Source: Ailanthus altissimus (taxonomy: Eukaryota; Streptophyta; Magnoliopsida; Sapindales; Simaroubaceae). From it: DNA of 64,000 nt. The stretch is from positions 1,195,501 to 1,259,500 of the forward strand of contig OX327693.1 of assembly GCA_946807835.1 (NCBI GenBank), in the 5' to 3' direction. Position 1 is the stretch's first letter. Each line of letters begins with the position of its first letter. The notes under the pieces are model-generated. The model had not been told where the DNA came from and did no database searches. It saw nothing but the letters and a program-made list of their open reading frames with translations. A program made the translations under genes and the position numbers. Shown here in pieces: positions 24,151 to 36,229 of the stretch.

Positions 24151-24935
24151 TGTTAGACTTAACGAATTATACATATTTTCATATTAATATAATATTGTCT
24201 ACTTTGTATTTAAATTTTTATAATTTTATTTTTAAACTTTACCCAACAAATCTCATACAAATAAAGATATAATTCATTATTTATATATTTATGATTTTTT
24301 TTTATTTTCTTATTAATGTGAGACTTTATTTGCTTCCTTAACAATTATCTCCTTAAATAAAGGATCACACAATTTTACGTGGTTTAAGCATTCTGTAAAA
24401 TGATATTCCATCCTTTTATCTTTCATACTAGAAGATATCGCTTCTGTTAGTTTGGTACTCATTTTTTACTTATCTTTATTGCGTTGAGACCACACGCCTT
24501 ATGTGAAAGTTTAGAGTACTGCACCATTGATCTTGAGAGCTTGCTCTATCAGATTAATTTCGTATCACTTTGTTGGGAGGACATGCCATACATAAAGCCC
24601 GAGAACACACCAGTGGCTATTTATAGGGCTTGACCACAAATCCTATCGCAAGCAAACTGGAGCTTACCAGGCTCATCACCTTCTTATTCGCACCGAAGAT
24701 TTTCTCCACATGGCTAACTCTAGGGCATGGCTCTAATATCACTATTAGGAGCTTAACGAATAACACATATCTCCACATTGGTATGATATTGTCTACTCTG
24801 AACCTAAGTCTTCATGATTTTGCTCTTGAGTTCTACCCAAAAGACTTCATACTAATAGAGATATAATTAACTCCTTATATACCTATGATCTTCTTCATTT
24901 CTTACTAATGTGAAACTTTGCTTACTTTCTTAACA
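24151..24935 (-). mobile_element. TRIM-like short LTR element
   Basis: About 785 bp with two direct ~193-bp terminal repeats (24151-24343 and 24743-24935). They share CTTAACGAAT, ATATTGTCTACT, ATAGAGATATAATTAA-like and TTACTAATGTGA blocks. Next to the right repeat the minus strand reads TGATATTAGAGCC (24729-24741), a one- or two-base variant of the tRNA-Met PBS. Next to the left repeat the minus strand is purine-rich. The internal ~400 bp has no coding capacity. Flanks do not show a clear 5-bp duplication. Confidence 0.7.
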
Positions 24936-27830
24936 CGTTATTTATAAATTTAATTTTTTAATATTTATAATATTTACACTATTTATTGCTTAGGCATAAT
25001 TCGAATAATTATGAATATATTTTACATTCATAATTACTTAAATTTAAATAAAAAATAAGAGTTAATATTCCATAAATAAAATTTCTTACTCTCATTTAAC
25101 TCTTTAAAAAATGACATTTACATTATCTAAGTAATCCTTAGGTAATGTTTCAAATTATTTATTTTTAAATATCAATATATACACGTATCCATAAGAAAAC
25201 ATGTCAAAATCCCAAGGAGTAGGTAAGATCAGTGCGTTAAAAGACTCTTAATCCCATTGGCTGAGCCTGATATGTTACTTAATTAATGTGAACTTTAATG
25301 AATGATGTAAACAATATGATTTATTATTACAAAATAATTGGATTAATAATTTTATTTTTAAAAAGTCGTTATATAATATAAAGAAATAAAATTGATTGAG
25401 TTTGCCTTTTCTGTTGTTTTAAGATCCTTCAATTAGTAGGGAGTAAAGTTCATTACATCCCATCAATTAAGTTCATAAACAAATTTGTTATATCATGAAA
25501 TTTCATTATTCACATTTTATTTGTTAATTTGTCTTTAAATATATATATATATATATTTATATTAAAAATATGAATAAAGATAAAAAAAATCTCATTCATT
25601 AAACACTAATTCTTATTTCTTAATCTTATTTAAGCTCAGGTGGTAACATAACGCATTCACGATTAATTGAGTTACTACTACAACCTCTTTAACAACTCTA
25701 TATAATATTCAAAGTTAAAATTTAATCTAAATAGGAACATAAGGATAGGATCAATGAGACTATACAAACTTGGCAATTGGAATAAGACATAATTGGTTCC
25801 CACCAACTCTAGGGTTTAGATATGGCAAGTGGGATTTTGTAAACAAGAGATACTTTGTTAGATTCGTGTATGTACCCACCAATTAGCTAGGTATAGCCCA
25901 GATAATGCAAAATTATGAGCAGATATGAAGTCAGAACTTTTCTTCAAAGGGGGGAATTTTTGAAAATTATGAAATAAAAAAAATAATCAGCAAAATAGTT
26001 TAAATATATATTTATAATATTCCTATTTAACTGAAATACATTATGTTAGTAGATATTCACATGACTCAATTAACTAGCAAACAAACCAAAGAATAATGAA
26101 ATAAAAAAATTTAGTTGAGCAATGATTTGTCCTTAACATTACTTGCATGGTTTTATCATATTAATGATATTCATATTATTTAGTAAAAATTTGCTAATTA
26201 CCCCCGCAGTTTTACATTTATTGTTTTTTTTAATTTTATTCTAAGTACTATATCCTCTTTTCAATAATATTTATTCTCTTTTGAAATTGATCGATTACCC
26301 TTTTACAAGAGAAATATAAGTACTTACTAAAAATTTAGGAAAAAAAAGCTAATAAAAATGCAAAATCACATTGAGGTAACTAACAAATTCCTTTATTTAG
26401 TTAATCTCTTATGTAATATTTACAACATGGCTATTCTTTAGATAAAATAGACCTCATCAATTGAGAGAGTAATGCAACTTGTAACTTATATGAAAAATAT
26501 GCTGTAAACCTAAGGTTCCGTTGACATCCAATTAATTATGATATATAAATTGTACATACGTTCTGACTTGAAAAAGTCTACGATTTAATAATTATGATGC
26601 ATATTTACCAAGAAATGTGGGTTGGGTATAACGTATTGTTAAGGATATACGTTATATAAAAGAAAACTAATATACATTATCATATTATTAGAAAAATTCA
26701 AATCAATCAAAAGAAAGAAAAGAAAAATTATTCTTGTTCATTGTTCGAGTTATTATGACTGTCGTTTTGAAATAAAAAGAAATTGGTAAGCCCTTTCTTG
26801 ATCTGATTTTTCTTAATCTTAATAATAACTTATGAAATAGCAATTAACGGCATACCCTAGCGGCAAGTCCTACACACTTCTCTGATTTAAGTCAGGGGTT
26901 GATATGATACATGACAATTGTAAATTTATTTGATAAACTTATTTGACCAGTAAATTTTCAGCATATAAAAGCTCTATAACGGTAAGGAAGCCAAGACGGA
27001 TGTTTTTATGTAGTTGAACAAAAATTAAGGCAACTAGTAATGTAATACCTTTTTTGTACCATGATATTTGTAAAGCAATGACATAAAATTTCATCATGTA
27101 TATATTTATTTAAAATTTTCTAATCATATTGTAAAGTACAATTAGTGAATATACATGTTTGGATTTTTGAATGTTTATATATACTAGATTGATAAGTTTA
27201 TTTGATTTTTTTTCGATTTTCATATGATCGGGTAGAATTGTGTCACTTTATGTCACTTCAAGTGCATACACCAATCTCTTAATTAAAATCTAAACTATGA
27301 TGATTTTTGTATTTTCATCTTGATAAACTTGATGTGTTCAACGTTATATTATAGATGTTGAATGAGTATTAAGTGGCCAAATATGAATCAGTTATTATCT
27401 ATAGCTACCATGCACATCAACACAAGATGAAAAATAAATATTTAGAGACAAGATACTGAGAGATTGTAATCGCTGAGTTCCCTGAATGGTCAAGTTGGTA
27501 TTCCTTCTAAAATTAATTTACAAAGTTAATATCCTCTAAATGTCAGGACATATATATGATCATAAGAAAACATACCAAAAAATATAATGTTAAATTTTTA
27601 ATGTGTTGACATTATTTTTGCTATTAACTACTTTCAATTTTGATTATGCACTAATACCGAATCTTACTCTAAAATTGCATATAGCATTATGAAAACCCAA
27701 GCAAAATTAATTAAATCATTAAAGGAAGTTGCTAGTACCATTTCCTAATAAAAACCTACGCTAAAAGATAAACACTCAACAAAATGCAAATTGGCATTTA
27801 TAATATTATCATGATTCTCCTACTTTTGCC
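24936..27830. other. Intergenic, upstream of BAHD gene
   Basis: AT-rich, no gene. It contains copy 2 of two local duplications (25204-25320 with 22560-22675; 25743-25890 with 23826-24020) and a (TA)n run near 25540-25556. Confidence 0.5.
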
Positions 27831-27837
27831 TATAAAT
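27831..27837 (+). promoter_or_regulatory. TATA box of the BAHD gene
   Basis: TATAAAT 96 bp before the start codon, followed by a CT/CA-rich leader. Confidence 0.7.
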
Positions 27838-27926
27838 CTCCTCACTCAGGAATTCATTATCCTCACAACAATCCAATTCTCATTCTCATCAAAAGAAAGA
27901 GAGAGCAGAAGCAGCCAGAGCCAAAA

Positions 27927-29694
27927 ATGGTCACCCAAGGAGAATTCATAGTGAATGTGAGCAAGAAAGAGGTGGTGGCAGCAGCTCTGCCATTGCAAGA
28001 GCATTGGCTGCCACTCTCCAATCTTGACTTGCTTCTTCCGCCTGTCGACGCCGGCCTTTTCTTCTGCTACAAGAAACCAGCCTCAGAGGGCAAATTTGAG
28101 TCGTCCATTGTTGGTGTTCTGAAGAAGGCCTTGGCTGAAGCTCTCGTGCCTTATTATGCGCTCGCGGGAGAGATTGTTTACAACTCTCTTGAAGAGCCGG
28201 AGCTTCTTTGCAACAACCGTGGTGTGGATTTTGCTGAAGCTTATGCTAATGTTGAGCTAAGAGATCTCAACTTGTATAATCCTGATGAGAGCATTGATGG
28301 TAAATTTATGCCTGAGAAGAAGAACGGGGTGCTCTCAGTTCAGGTCAGTCAGTTTCTTACTCGTATGCGAAAATTTTGGCCATTTTTAGTCATGTTATAT
28401 TAACAAATATTGTCGTAAGGAGTGCATCAATTAACGTACTAATGGTTATAACGACAGTGCATGTAATTGAAGTCGTCAATTTTAGGTATGGAAAGTTTTG
28501 TATTTACTTGAACTAAAACCTCATATTAGGATGAGGATCTTGATCCATTGTTATAATTAATGCACTATCATTCGCTGATAATTTATGATAACTCTTCAAA
28601 CATAATCTTGCAATTTATTAAACTTGCAAGATAATTGATATGATCAACTCATTTAAGTGAAGAATCAATACTTCTCTCATTTTATTGAGTAATAACCTAT
28701 GGAGTTTTCAAACATAAATTTTCAGGTAACTGAACTCAAGTGCGGTGGTCTAATGGTGGCCTGCAACTTTGATCATCGAATTGCAGATTTATACTCCGTC
28801 AACTTGTTCCTCACCTCATGGACTGAATTTGCTCAATCCAAGCCAGTCTCTCAGCCGCCAACTTTCCGCCGGTCACTGCTGAACCCTAAACGGCGGAACA
28901 TCGACCCGTCTCTGGACAAAATGTACATGCCCATCTCAGCTCTTCCTACTCCTAAAGAACCCCAAGAACCTAGCGATGATCATCTCATAAGCCGCATATA
29001 TTATGTTACAAGTGACAAAATGAATGAGCTTCACTCACTCGCCAATTCGAATGGCAACAAGAGGACTAAGTTTGAGTCCTTCAGTGGCTTTTTATGGAAA
29101 ATGGTAGCCCAATGTTACAGCAAAGACGGCATCAAGATATCGAAAATGGGCATCGCTGTTGATGGAAGATCTAGGTTAGCCCAAGGAGATAATGAAAAAT
29201 CAACCCTAATGATACGTTCGTACTTCGGGAACGTAGTTTCAATTCCCTTTGGAGGAGAAAAAATAAATGATCTCGTTGACAAACCATTGTCTTGGGTTGC
29301 TGAGAAAGTTCACGAATTTTTGCAATGTGCTGTGAACGAGGACCATTTCCTAGGGTTGATTGATTGGGTTGAGGCTCGCAGGCCCGAGCCAGCTCTGGCT
29401 AAAATCTACAGTACGGGAACTGAAGATGGCCCGGCTTTTGTGGTCTCATCAGGGAAGGGGCTAGAGGTTCCGAAGGTGGATTTCGGGTGGGGTAAGCCGG
29501 TGATCGGATCTTGCCATTTTCCATGGGGGGGCAGCGCCGGATACGTGATGCCGATGCCGAGTCCGGTTGGCAACGGCGACTGGGTTGTGTACATGCACCT
29601 AATGAAGAAGCAGTTGGACTTCATTGAGGTTGAGGCATCTCATGTGTTTAAACCTTTGACATTTGATTATCTCAACTCAATTGCCTCAATTTGA
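27927..29694 (+). CDS. BAHD acyltransferase, HCT-like
   Basis: Two exons, 27927-28343 and 28726-29694, with a 382-bp GT..AG intron in the position usual for this family; 1386 bp, 461 aa. BAHD enzymes transfer an acyl group (often hydroxycinnamoyl) from CoA to an alcohol or amine in the cytosol. The two family signatures are intact: HRIAD (HXXXD; catalytic His156 and Asp160) and DFGWG at 391-395. The N-terminus ([16 protein letters not shown]) and the LKCGG block before HXXXD place it in the shikimate/quinate hydroxycinnamoyltransferase-like group. The acceptor cannot be told from sequence; other acyltransferases of specialised metabolism share these features. An in-frame ATG at 28699 inside the intron is not the start, because exon 2 alone would lack the N-terminal domain. 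Confidence 0.92.
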
Positions 29695-30381
29695 ATCAAT
29701 CAGCGCCTGTTATTGAATAAGAATCGTGCTGAGCTCAATCGCTAGCATAAATTTGTAATATTTACTATGTTCAATATTTCTTGAAGTGTCACACGAACAG
29801 ACATGCTTTGTCAATACTCTTAACTATTAATGTTTTGTAACCTTGCATATGTATCTTTTTCGGAGAGAGAAAATTGAAGGGGTAAAATATTCCGATTTCT
29901 GACAAATCTCTTGTTTCACAACTCTATATAGGTCATATGGGAACAATCGATCTGTAACCTCCCGAATGCTAAGTTTTCATTTAACTTTTTACTAGCGCAT
30001 ATGAATGATTGATGAGCATCGGTGATTGCTGAAAAAAAAGGTAAAATTTAAATTTTAACCTCCTATATTTAATACAGAATACATATAAATTTTTTTAAGA
30101 AAAAACTTAAGTAAAACTTAATTTAAAAGAAGATATTAATTCGCGAGCAATATACATACAACAATGCTTGTACAAATGTCAACTTTGAATTGTTCCACAT
30201 CCATATTTCAAAACTTTAATCCTTGCTCATGAGTTCATAAGCCCTTCAACCCGAGAACGAAATTACAAAACCACTATACAACATGATCATATTGAATAAC
30301 CTATAAATCATATTGTTTGGAGTAAAATAACGGTATCTCAAAAGAGTTGCATATTATTTGAATAGTATTATTGTCGGTGGC
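29695..30381. other. Intergenic, 3' of BAHD gene
   Basis: The presumed 3' UTR and spacer; AATAAG at about 29717 may serve as a polyadenylation signal. Nothing else recognised. Confidence 0.5.
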
Positions 30382-31250
30382 TGTTGAAAAATTGGTGATT
30401 TAATAATTTTGGTTGAACAAGAATTGAGATGAATACCAAATGAAAGAGTTACAAGAAGTCTAGAACGTGTAGGACACGTATGAAAAAATTTAGGATGAGT
30501 GAGACATGAAATGGGAAGCTAAACGGGACTTAAAGACGCGAAGGAAGTGAAGAAAACGCGAAGGAAGTGAAGAAAACGCGGAAGGTGCGTACAGGGTTGA
30601 GCGCTGCGGTACCCAGGACAGTAACCCAGCGCCGCAGTGCTGGGCGCGATTTTGGCCAGCACCGCAGCGCCAAGGGACGAGCGTTGCGGCGCCATACGCA
30701 TCAAAAGTCCGTTTTTCTTCGAAATTTCTAGTTTGAAAAGTTTTGAACTTCCAAAACAAGTGGACTCTTACTCCAACAAGGAATAGGGTTAGTAGGTACG
30801 ACATACACCCCATATAAACACTTGTAAACCCTTAATTTCAGATTAAGCATTAAGAGAGACTCTAAGAGAGGGGAAGAACTGGGTAGACACTAAGTGCTTG
30901 TGTGTGATAGGGTGAAACCGTTGTTTGGGTGATCATTGTTTATGGTAGAGTAAGGGTCCACTAAACGTTTAGGTCATTTTGAGAGTTTTTCATTGGGTTT
31001 TTATTTTTAAAATCTCTAGGGAGTTATAATGAAAGAAGTTAGGATTCTTGAATCTACCGTGGACGTAGGCAATTGGTCGAACCATGTAATATTGTATTGT
31101 GCTATTTTATTTTCTACTTTGGATTCTTGTTGTTTTTACTTGATTGACAGGTTATTCTGCTGTACAAAGAAATTAAAATTTTTGGTTGAATCTTAAATTC
31201 TTCGCTTCAATATAACCTTAAGAGAAAGAAGAGTATTTTCCTCTTTAATA
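30382..31250 (+). repeat. Solo LTR of the gag-only copia family
   Basis: 869 bp, the same length as the 3' LTR at 44909-45777. It starts TGTTGAAAAATTGGTG, has the GC-rich core at 30595-30690 and ends CTCTTTAATA. Flanks are GTGGC and GTAAC, which differ by two G-to-A changes, so the target duplication is only tentative. The ORFs in the GC-rich core are chance frames. Confidence 0.82.
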
Positions 31251-32198
31251 GTAACAATTGACATAATTGTTTTTTATCCCATAAATTATTATTATTAATT
31301 TTTTTGATATTTTATACTTTTCACAATTATATTTTATGCTTATTACAACATGAAAAAAAATGTAATTAATTTAAAATAGAGATTTTATCAATTGAAATTG
31401 ACGTTAAAATTACTGTAAAAATAAAACCGTGCAAATTTAAGTTCAAAACAGGTAATATCTTATTAAATTTGAGTTGGATGATAAAAGAGGAATTTACTTT
31501 ACCTCTTAAAATGCTAATAAAATCAAAGCAAAAAGGATTACAAAACTAATTACAAAACTAAAAAGGCACAGCAAAGCACAAACTAACAATACACGATTAA
31601 TTAAACTTGTAACTATACGCTTAGTGAAACTTGTAACTGGGATAGTCATTAACATCCTTATGCAGTAAAGACAAAATAAGAAGCTTACATTCATCACGTA
31701 AAATCATCATAATTCAAGTTAAAATTTAAATTTATCAAATAACTTGTAATGCTATTATTTTTTTAAATATATTAATAAATTGAAATAATATATTAGATAC
31801 ATACCACTGACAATTTTTTCATTAAGTAAGAACTTCCAAAACAGATTCTACGTAGAATTAAAGAAAAGATGGATGAGCAATAAAGAATAACATTCTAGCA
31901 CTAGCCTATGCCATCCACAGGTATAATTTATTTCAATATCCAAAATTATACTCATGGTTTTTGTATAAAAAGTTGTCTCCACCTCTAAATGATAAGAAAA
32001 ATCCCCTAAAAAATAACTTGTCTCGTCATGAAACACCCCTTCCAGAAGTTGTGCACCCTGAATTTTTTTTTTTTGAAAGCCCATCCATATTTAATTTAAT
32101 CCGACCACGCAAAGAAATTTTCAAAAAAATAATAGAAACCTTACGAGCACGACCAACCTTTGCAAATGCCCAACCTCACTAAGAGAGAACGGCCATCA

Positions 32199-32237
<39 letters not shown>

Positions 32238-34487
32238 CAAGAGCAGAATTTTGAAAAGTATCAAATATGAGTAAGAAATTTATTTTAATTTTAGGTTAAC
32301 CCGTTTCAACATTATCAAATCGCAACTGACTCCTACATCGTCAAATTAAATAAAGCAGACAGATTGTAGTCAAAGGCCAAATATTATATAACTTGAGGCT
32401 AAAAGACTTGACGGATAATCCAATCTAATTCAATCTTCTCCTATCTTATTCTTTGAGTCCAATTTAACCCTGCGCGGCAAGGGTGACCTTTGTTATTTAA
32501 GTGAAGGGTATCGATGAAAGTATATAAACATCAAGGCACAAACTGAGTGCTTACCTTCGACCAATGTCATGTGGTTTTGGGTCAAATTAAGAGCCCATAA
32601 CTTCATGAAGCCGCAAATAGGGTCAGAACATTAGGATGAAACAAGAAAGTCCATAAAAAAGGCCATGGAAGCCTAGCCCACGATCATTTTGGCATTGACC
32701 AATTCGGGGCAACGAAGTCACTACACCACGATCAATAATACTGAACCGGCTTCAATGAATTTTATTTACCTTCTGAAATTTTTAGAATGTCTTAGAAAAA
32801 AATGTTCAATAAAAAGAAAAATATATATGGTGACCCATAAGTAGATTTGAAGATAAAAATATTATAAATTTGTGACAAATACTTTGTGATCAATTGTCAT
32901 GCAAGAATTTTTTTTAATTCTTTGCGCATAAATTATTAGAGGTAATTTTTTTTTACAGTTATTTCTATCCACAAAAAATGTTGTGGTTAATAAATAATTT
33001 TAATATTTTTTAACTGTCTTATAATATTTAATTACAATATTCAAATTTCATAGTTAAATATAACTATAGACAATAGATTTTGATTCGTGCCTAAAACACC
33101 AATCTATTTGCAGTTATAATTGAGTCACGTGCTTAATTATCTCCAATGTGTTATTATCTCTTTTGGGCTTATTTTCAAAAGGCTTAACTAACCTAAACAC
33201 CGGTGGTCTAATTTCGTAAATTAAAAAGCACGTATAAGTAAGCCTAGTGACTTCAGATAGGAGTCCAGTTCAACTTTAAGTCTATCTTGCAAATAGGTAA
33301 CTTATTTTTATTGATTTGCGATTTTTACAAATACGTTGTAGATATCGTGGAAAGATGAAAAGGGATTAAATTATAAATTTGAGTTTGGTTTTAATTAATA
33401 AATTTTAATTAAACATAAATAAGGGTTTATCAAAAGAGTTGATGATTTTGACTTAAACCTTTTCTGCTAATTAATAATGGAACTAACCTTTAAAAAGAAC
33501 ATAAAATTATCTTTATCATAATTTAAATTAAAATAAACTTTCATGTTATTATGAATTGGAAAGGACTGAAATTCATATCTTACAAAAATGTTTAATCCTC
33601 TAAAAAGAGAATTATAATTAATTAATTTACTTTAATTATATAAAGAATAACATACTAAACCATTCTTGTTCGTGTATACATTTTATCACACACAACATCT
33701 TTAATCTTTTTTAAATATTAATTTGGAGTATTGAAGTATTTATTTTTGTAGGTCTTTCTTTCTTAAATATTAATTTTAGTATCGAAATATTTCTTTTTAT
33801 TAAAGGACGGAGGATATTTTTATCTATTTAAGAGAGTGGTACAAAGGTAAAAGAATAATTGAATACGGTTTCGATTGAGGGAGTTTCAATCTCTAATATG
33901 GATACAATTAATACATCTATGACACCATTATCATTATAAAGATATGCCAATTGAATTTTGCAATCTATGGTAGGCATTTTTATGGTCTCATTTAACCATT
34001 ATTGATTGAGCAGTACTACACATACAAATCATAGATACAAACTGATTTATACAGACTGATGCAACAAGGTATTATTAGATGATTGAAATAAACAAGTCAA
34101 GGCAATAAATTAGAATAAAAGATATGATAATAATATAGTTTCACTCATCCAATCATACCATACCACAGTTTATATGGATGAATTTGATAGATAGTTTGTA
34201 TATGTAATATTATTGTATTAACTTTGGACACATCAGACATGCAAATAAAATCAATTGAATTAGTTGCTTTGACTGAGTCAAAATGTGAAGGTTGAAAACA
34301 TCAAAAATAAAATTCAAGTAGATTTTGCATATTTGCTGTATGTTCTCTGCGTTTTCAGTTTGCATCAAGGCCTTAAAAGGAACTGACAAAACACAGCCTG
34401 GAAGAAATGCCTTGAGTTTCATTTCTCCAAATGAGGTTGCATGCAGAACTTGTAAGAGAGAGATGTTAAAGATGATGAGGAAATATG
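31251..34487. other. Long intergenic stretch
   Basis: About 3.2 kb of AT-rich DNA without a gene that I can support. Several short open frames (for example 31848-32084 on -) have no recognisable domain. Confidence 0.5.
32202..32236. repeat. (AT)n microsatellite
   Basis: About 17 uninterrupted AT dinucleotides. Confidence 0.95.
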
Positions 34488-34492
34488 CATAC

Positions 34493-34761
34493 TGTAGAGA
34501 TTTAGAAATATAGGCTTACTATTTTTCATTGAATGAAAGAGTATTTATACAAGTTTACAAAGGAGAGGATAATTCCTCTAATAAGAAATAAATCCTAGAT
34601 AATATATAATTATTAAAATATGAAACACTTTAGATAAATACAAGTAACTTGATAAATACAAAGAACTAACTTGATAAATAAAGAGATAGATAATATACAA
34701 TTATCAAATTACAAGAAATTTAGATAAATACAAGAGATAATTACTAAAATTATCTCCAATA
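34493..34761 (-). repeat. 3' LTR of the old copia element
   Basis: 269 bp; the plus strand starts TGTAGAGATTTAG and ends TCTCCAATA. It shares ATTCCTCTAATAAGAAATAA and repeated GATAAATACAA blocks with the 5' LTR. The block ATAGGGGC-like purine tract lies just inside. Confidence 0.82.
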
Positions 34762-36228
34762 TGCCCCTAAAATATGGAGCTCTTAGATGAGAGTCTAATC
34801 TTGAAAATGAGTTGAAGAAATCAAGTACGAGCAATTCGTTTAATAAGAGCATCTACTAATTAATCAATAGAAGAAACATGAGTAACCCTCAAAGCACTAA
34901 ATCGAACACACTCAATGATAAAATGATAATCCAACACGAGGTGTTTTATACGAGAATGAAAGACAGGGTTGCAGCTGAGTTGAGTCGTATAAAGATTGTC
35001 ACAATAAATGAAAAGTTGAGTTAGAATAACCATAACAAGTTTAGTTAAAAGAGGACAAATCCAAGAGAGTTCAGTAATAGTAACAGTGATAGACCGATAT
35101 TCAACATTAGAAGAAGATCGAGGAATACTGCATTATTTCTTAAAACTTCAAGAAACAGGATTGCAACCAAAATACATAATATTCGCACTAGTAGACGAAT
35201 AGTCATCCTTGTTGCCAGCCCAATCAGCATCAGAAAAGGCATGTAAAATAGAAGGGGAGTCGTAATGCAATAGAAGACCATGATCTAATGTGCCATAAGG
35301 ATAGCGTAGGAGACGTTTGGTAGCAGCCTAATGATTAGTGGTAGGTTAATGCATAAATTGAGAAAGCTTGCCAATCGTGAAGGCAATATCTGGACAAGTA
35401 AAGGAAAGATATTAAAGACTATTAACTAAAGCATAATAGTCTGACAGATCGAAAGAGTAGTGCCAATATGAAGAGCAAGAGTAGTTGATGTGCCTAGGGG
35501 TGTAGAAGCAGGTTTCACATCTGTCTTCTTGTAATGAGCCAAAATATCTAGGATATACTACCATTGAGATAAGAGTAGATCCTAAGAATAGGAAACAACT
35601 TCAACACTTAAGAAGAAAGATAAAGGGCCAAGATCCTTCTACAAGAACTATTGAGCAAGTAAATTAAGAAATTTTTGTATAACACCTTTATCATTACCAA
35701 TAATAATGATGTCATCAACATACACAAAAAGATAAATAGTGACACTAGTAGAGTCAAAGATAAAAAGAGAAGTGTCAGCATAAAAATTAGAAATTCCATA
35801 AGCAATAACATAAAATCATAGTTCTTGATACTAAGCTCGAGGGCTTGTTTCAACCCTTAAATAGCCTTTTGTAATTTATACACATGAGTAGGATGATCAA
35901 CATAAACGAAGCTAGGCGGTTGACATATATAAATACTTTTATAAGATGGCCTGGAGGAAAGCAGTATTTATCTCACGTGACGAAGAGACTAGCGATGAGA
36001 GATAGCCAGTTTAAGTATCAATCGAACAGTTGTAGATTTGACCACCGGACTCAAGGTGTCATTGTAATCAATGTTCAGACGTTGATAAAACCCTTTAGCG
36101 ATAAGTCGGGCTTTTTAACGGTCAATAGAACCGTTAAACTTATATTGACGTAAAAGATCCACTTGCAACCCATAATATTATAGTTGGAACTAAGAGGAAC
36201 CAACTTCTATGTACAATTTCTGATAAGG
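34762..36228 (-). pseudogene. RT and RNase H of the old copia element
   Basis: Reading down from 36228 the minus strand gives [37 protein letters not shown], the catalytic LFVYVDDIIIIGND and then RNase H (AFSDADWAGNKDDYSSTSAY, SSNVEYRSI). These are in a changing frame with many stops. It cannot be functional. Confidence 0.85.
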
Positions 36229-36229
36229 A

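Noticed and set aside
28699..28725. Alternative start of the BAHD second exon
   Set aside because: This ATG lies inside the intron before the acceptor TTTTCAG; starting there would lose the N-terminal domain.
30490..30813. Open frames with Arg/Ala-rich products on the minus strand
   Set aside because: They fall in the GC-rich core of a solo LTR, and similar frames appear in every LTR copy.
32202..32236. (AT)n run as a functional site
   Set aside because: A plain microsatellite; nothing around it suggests a role.
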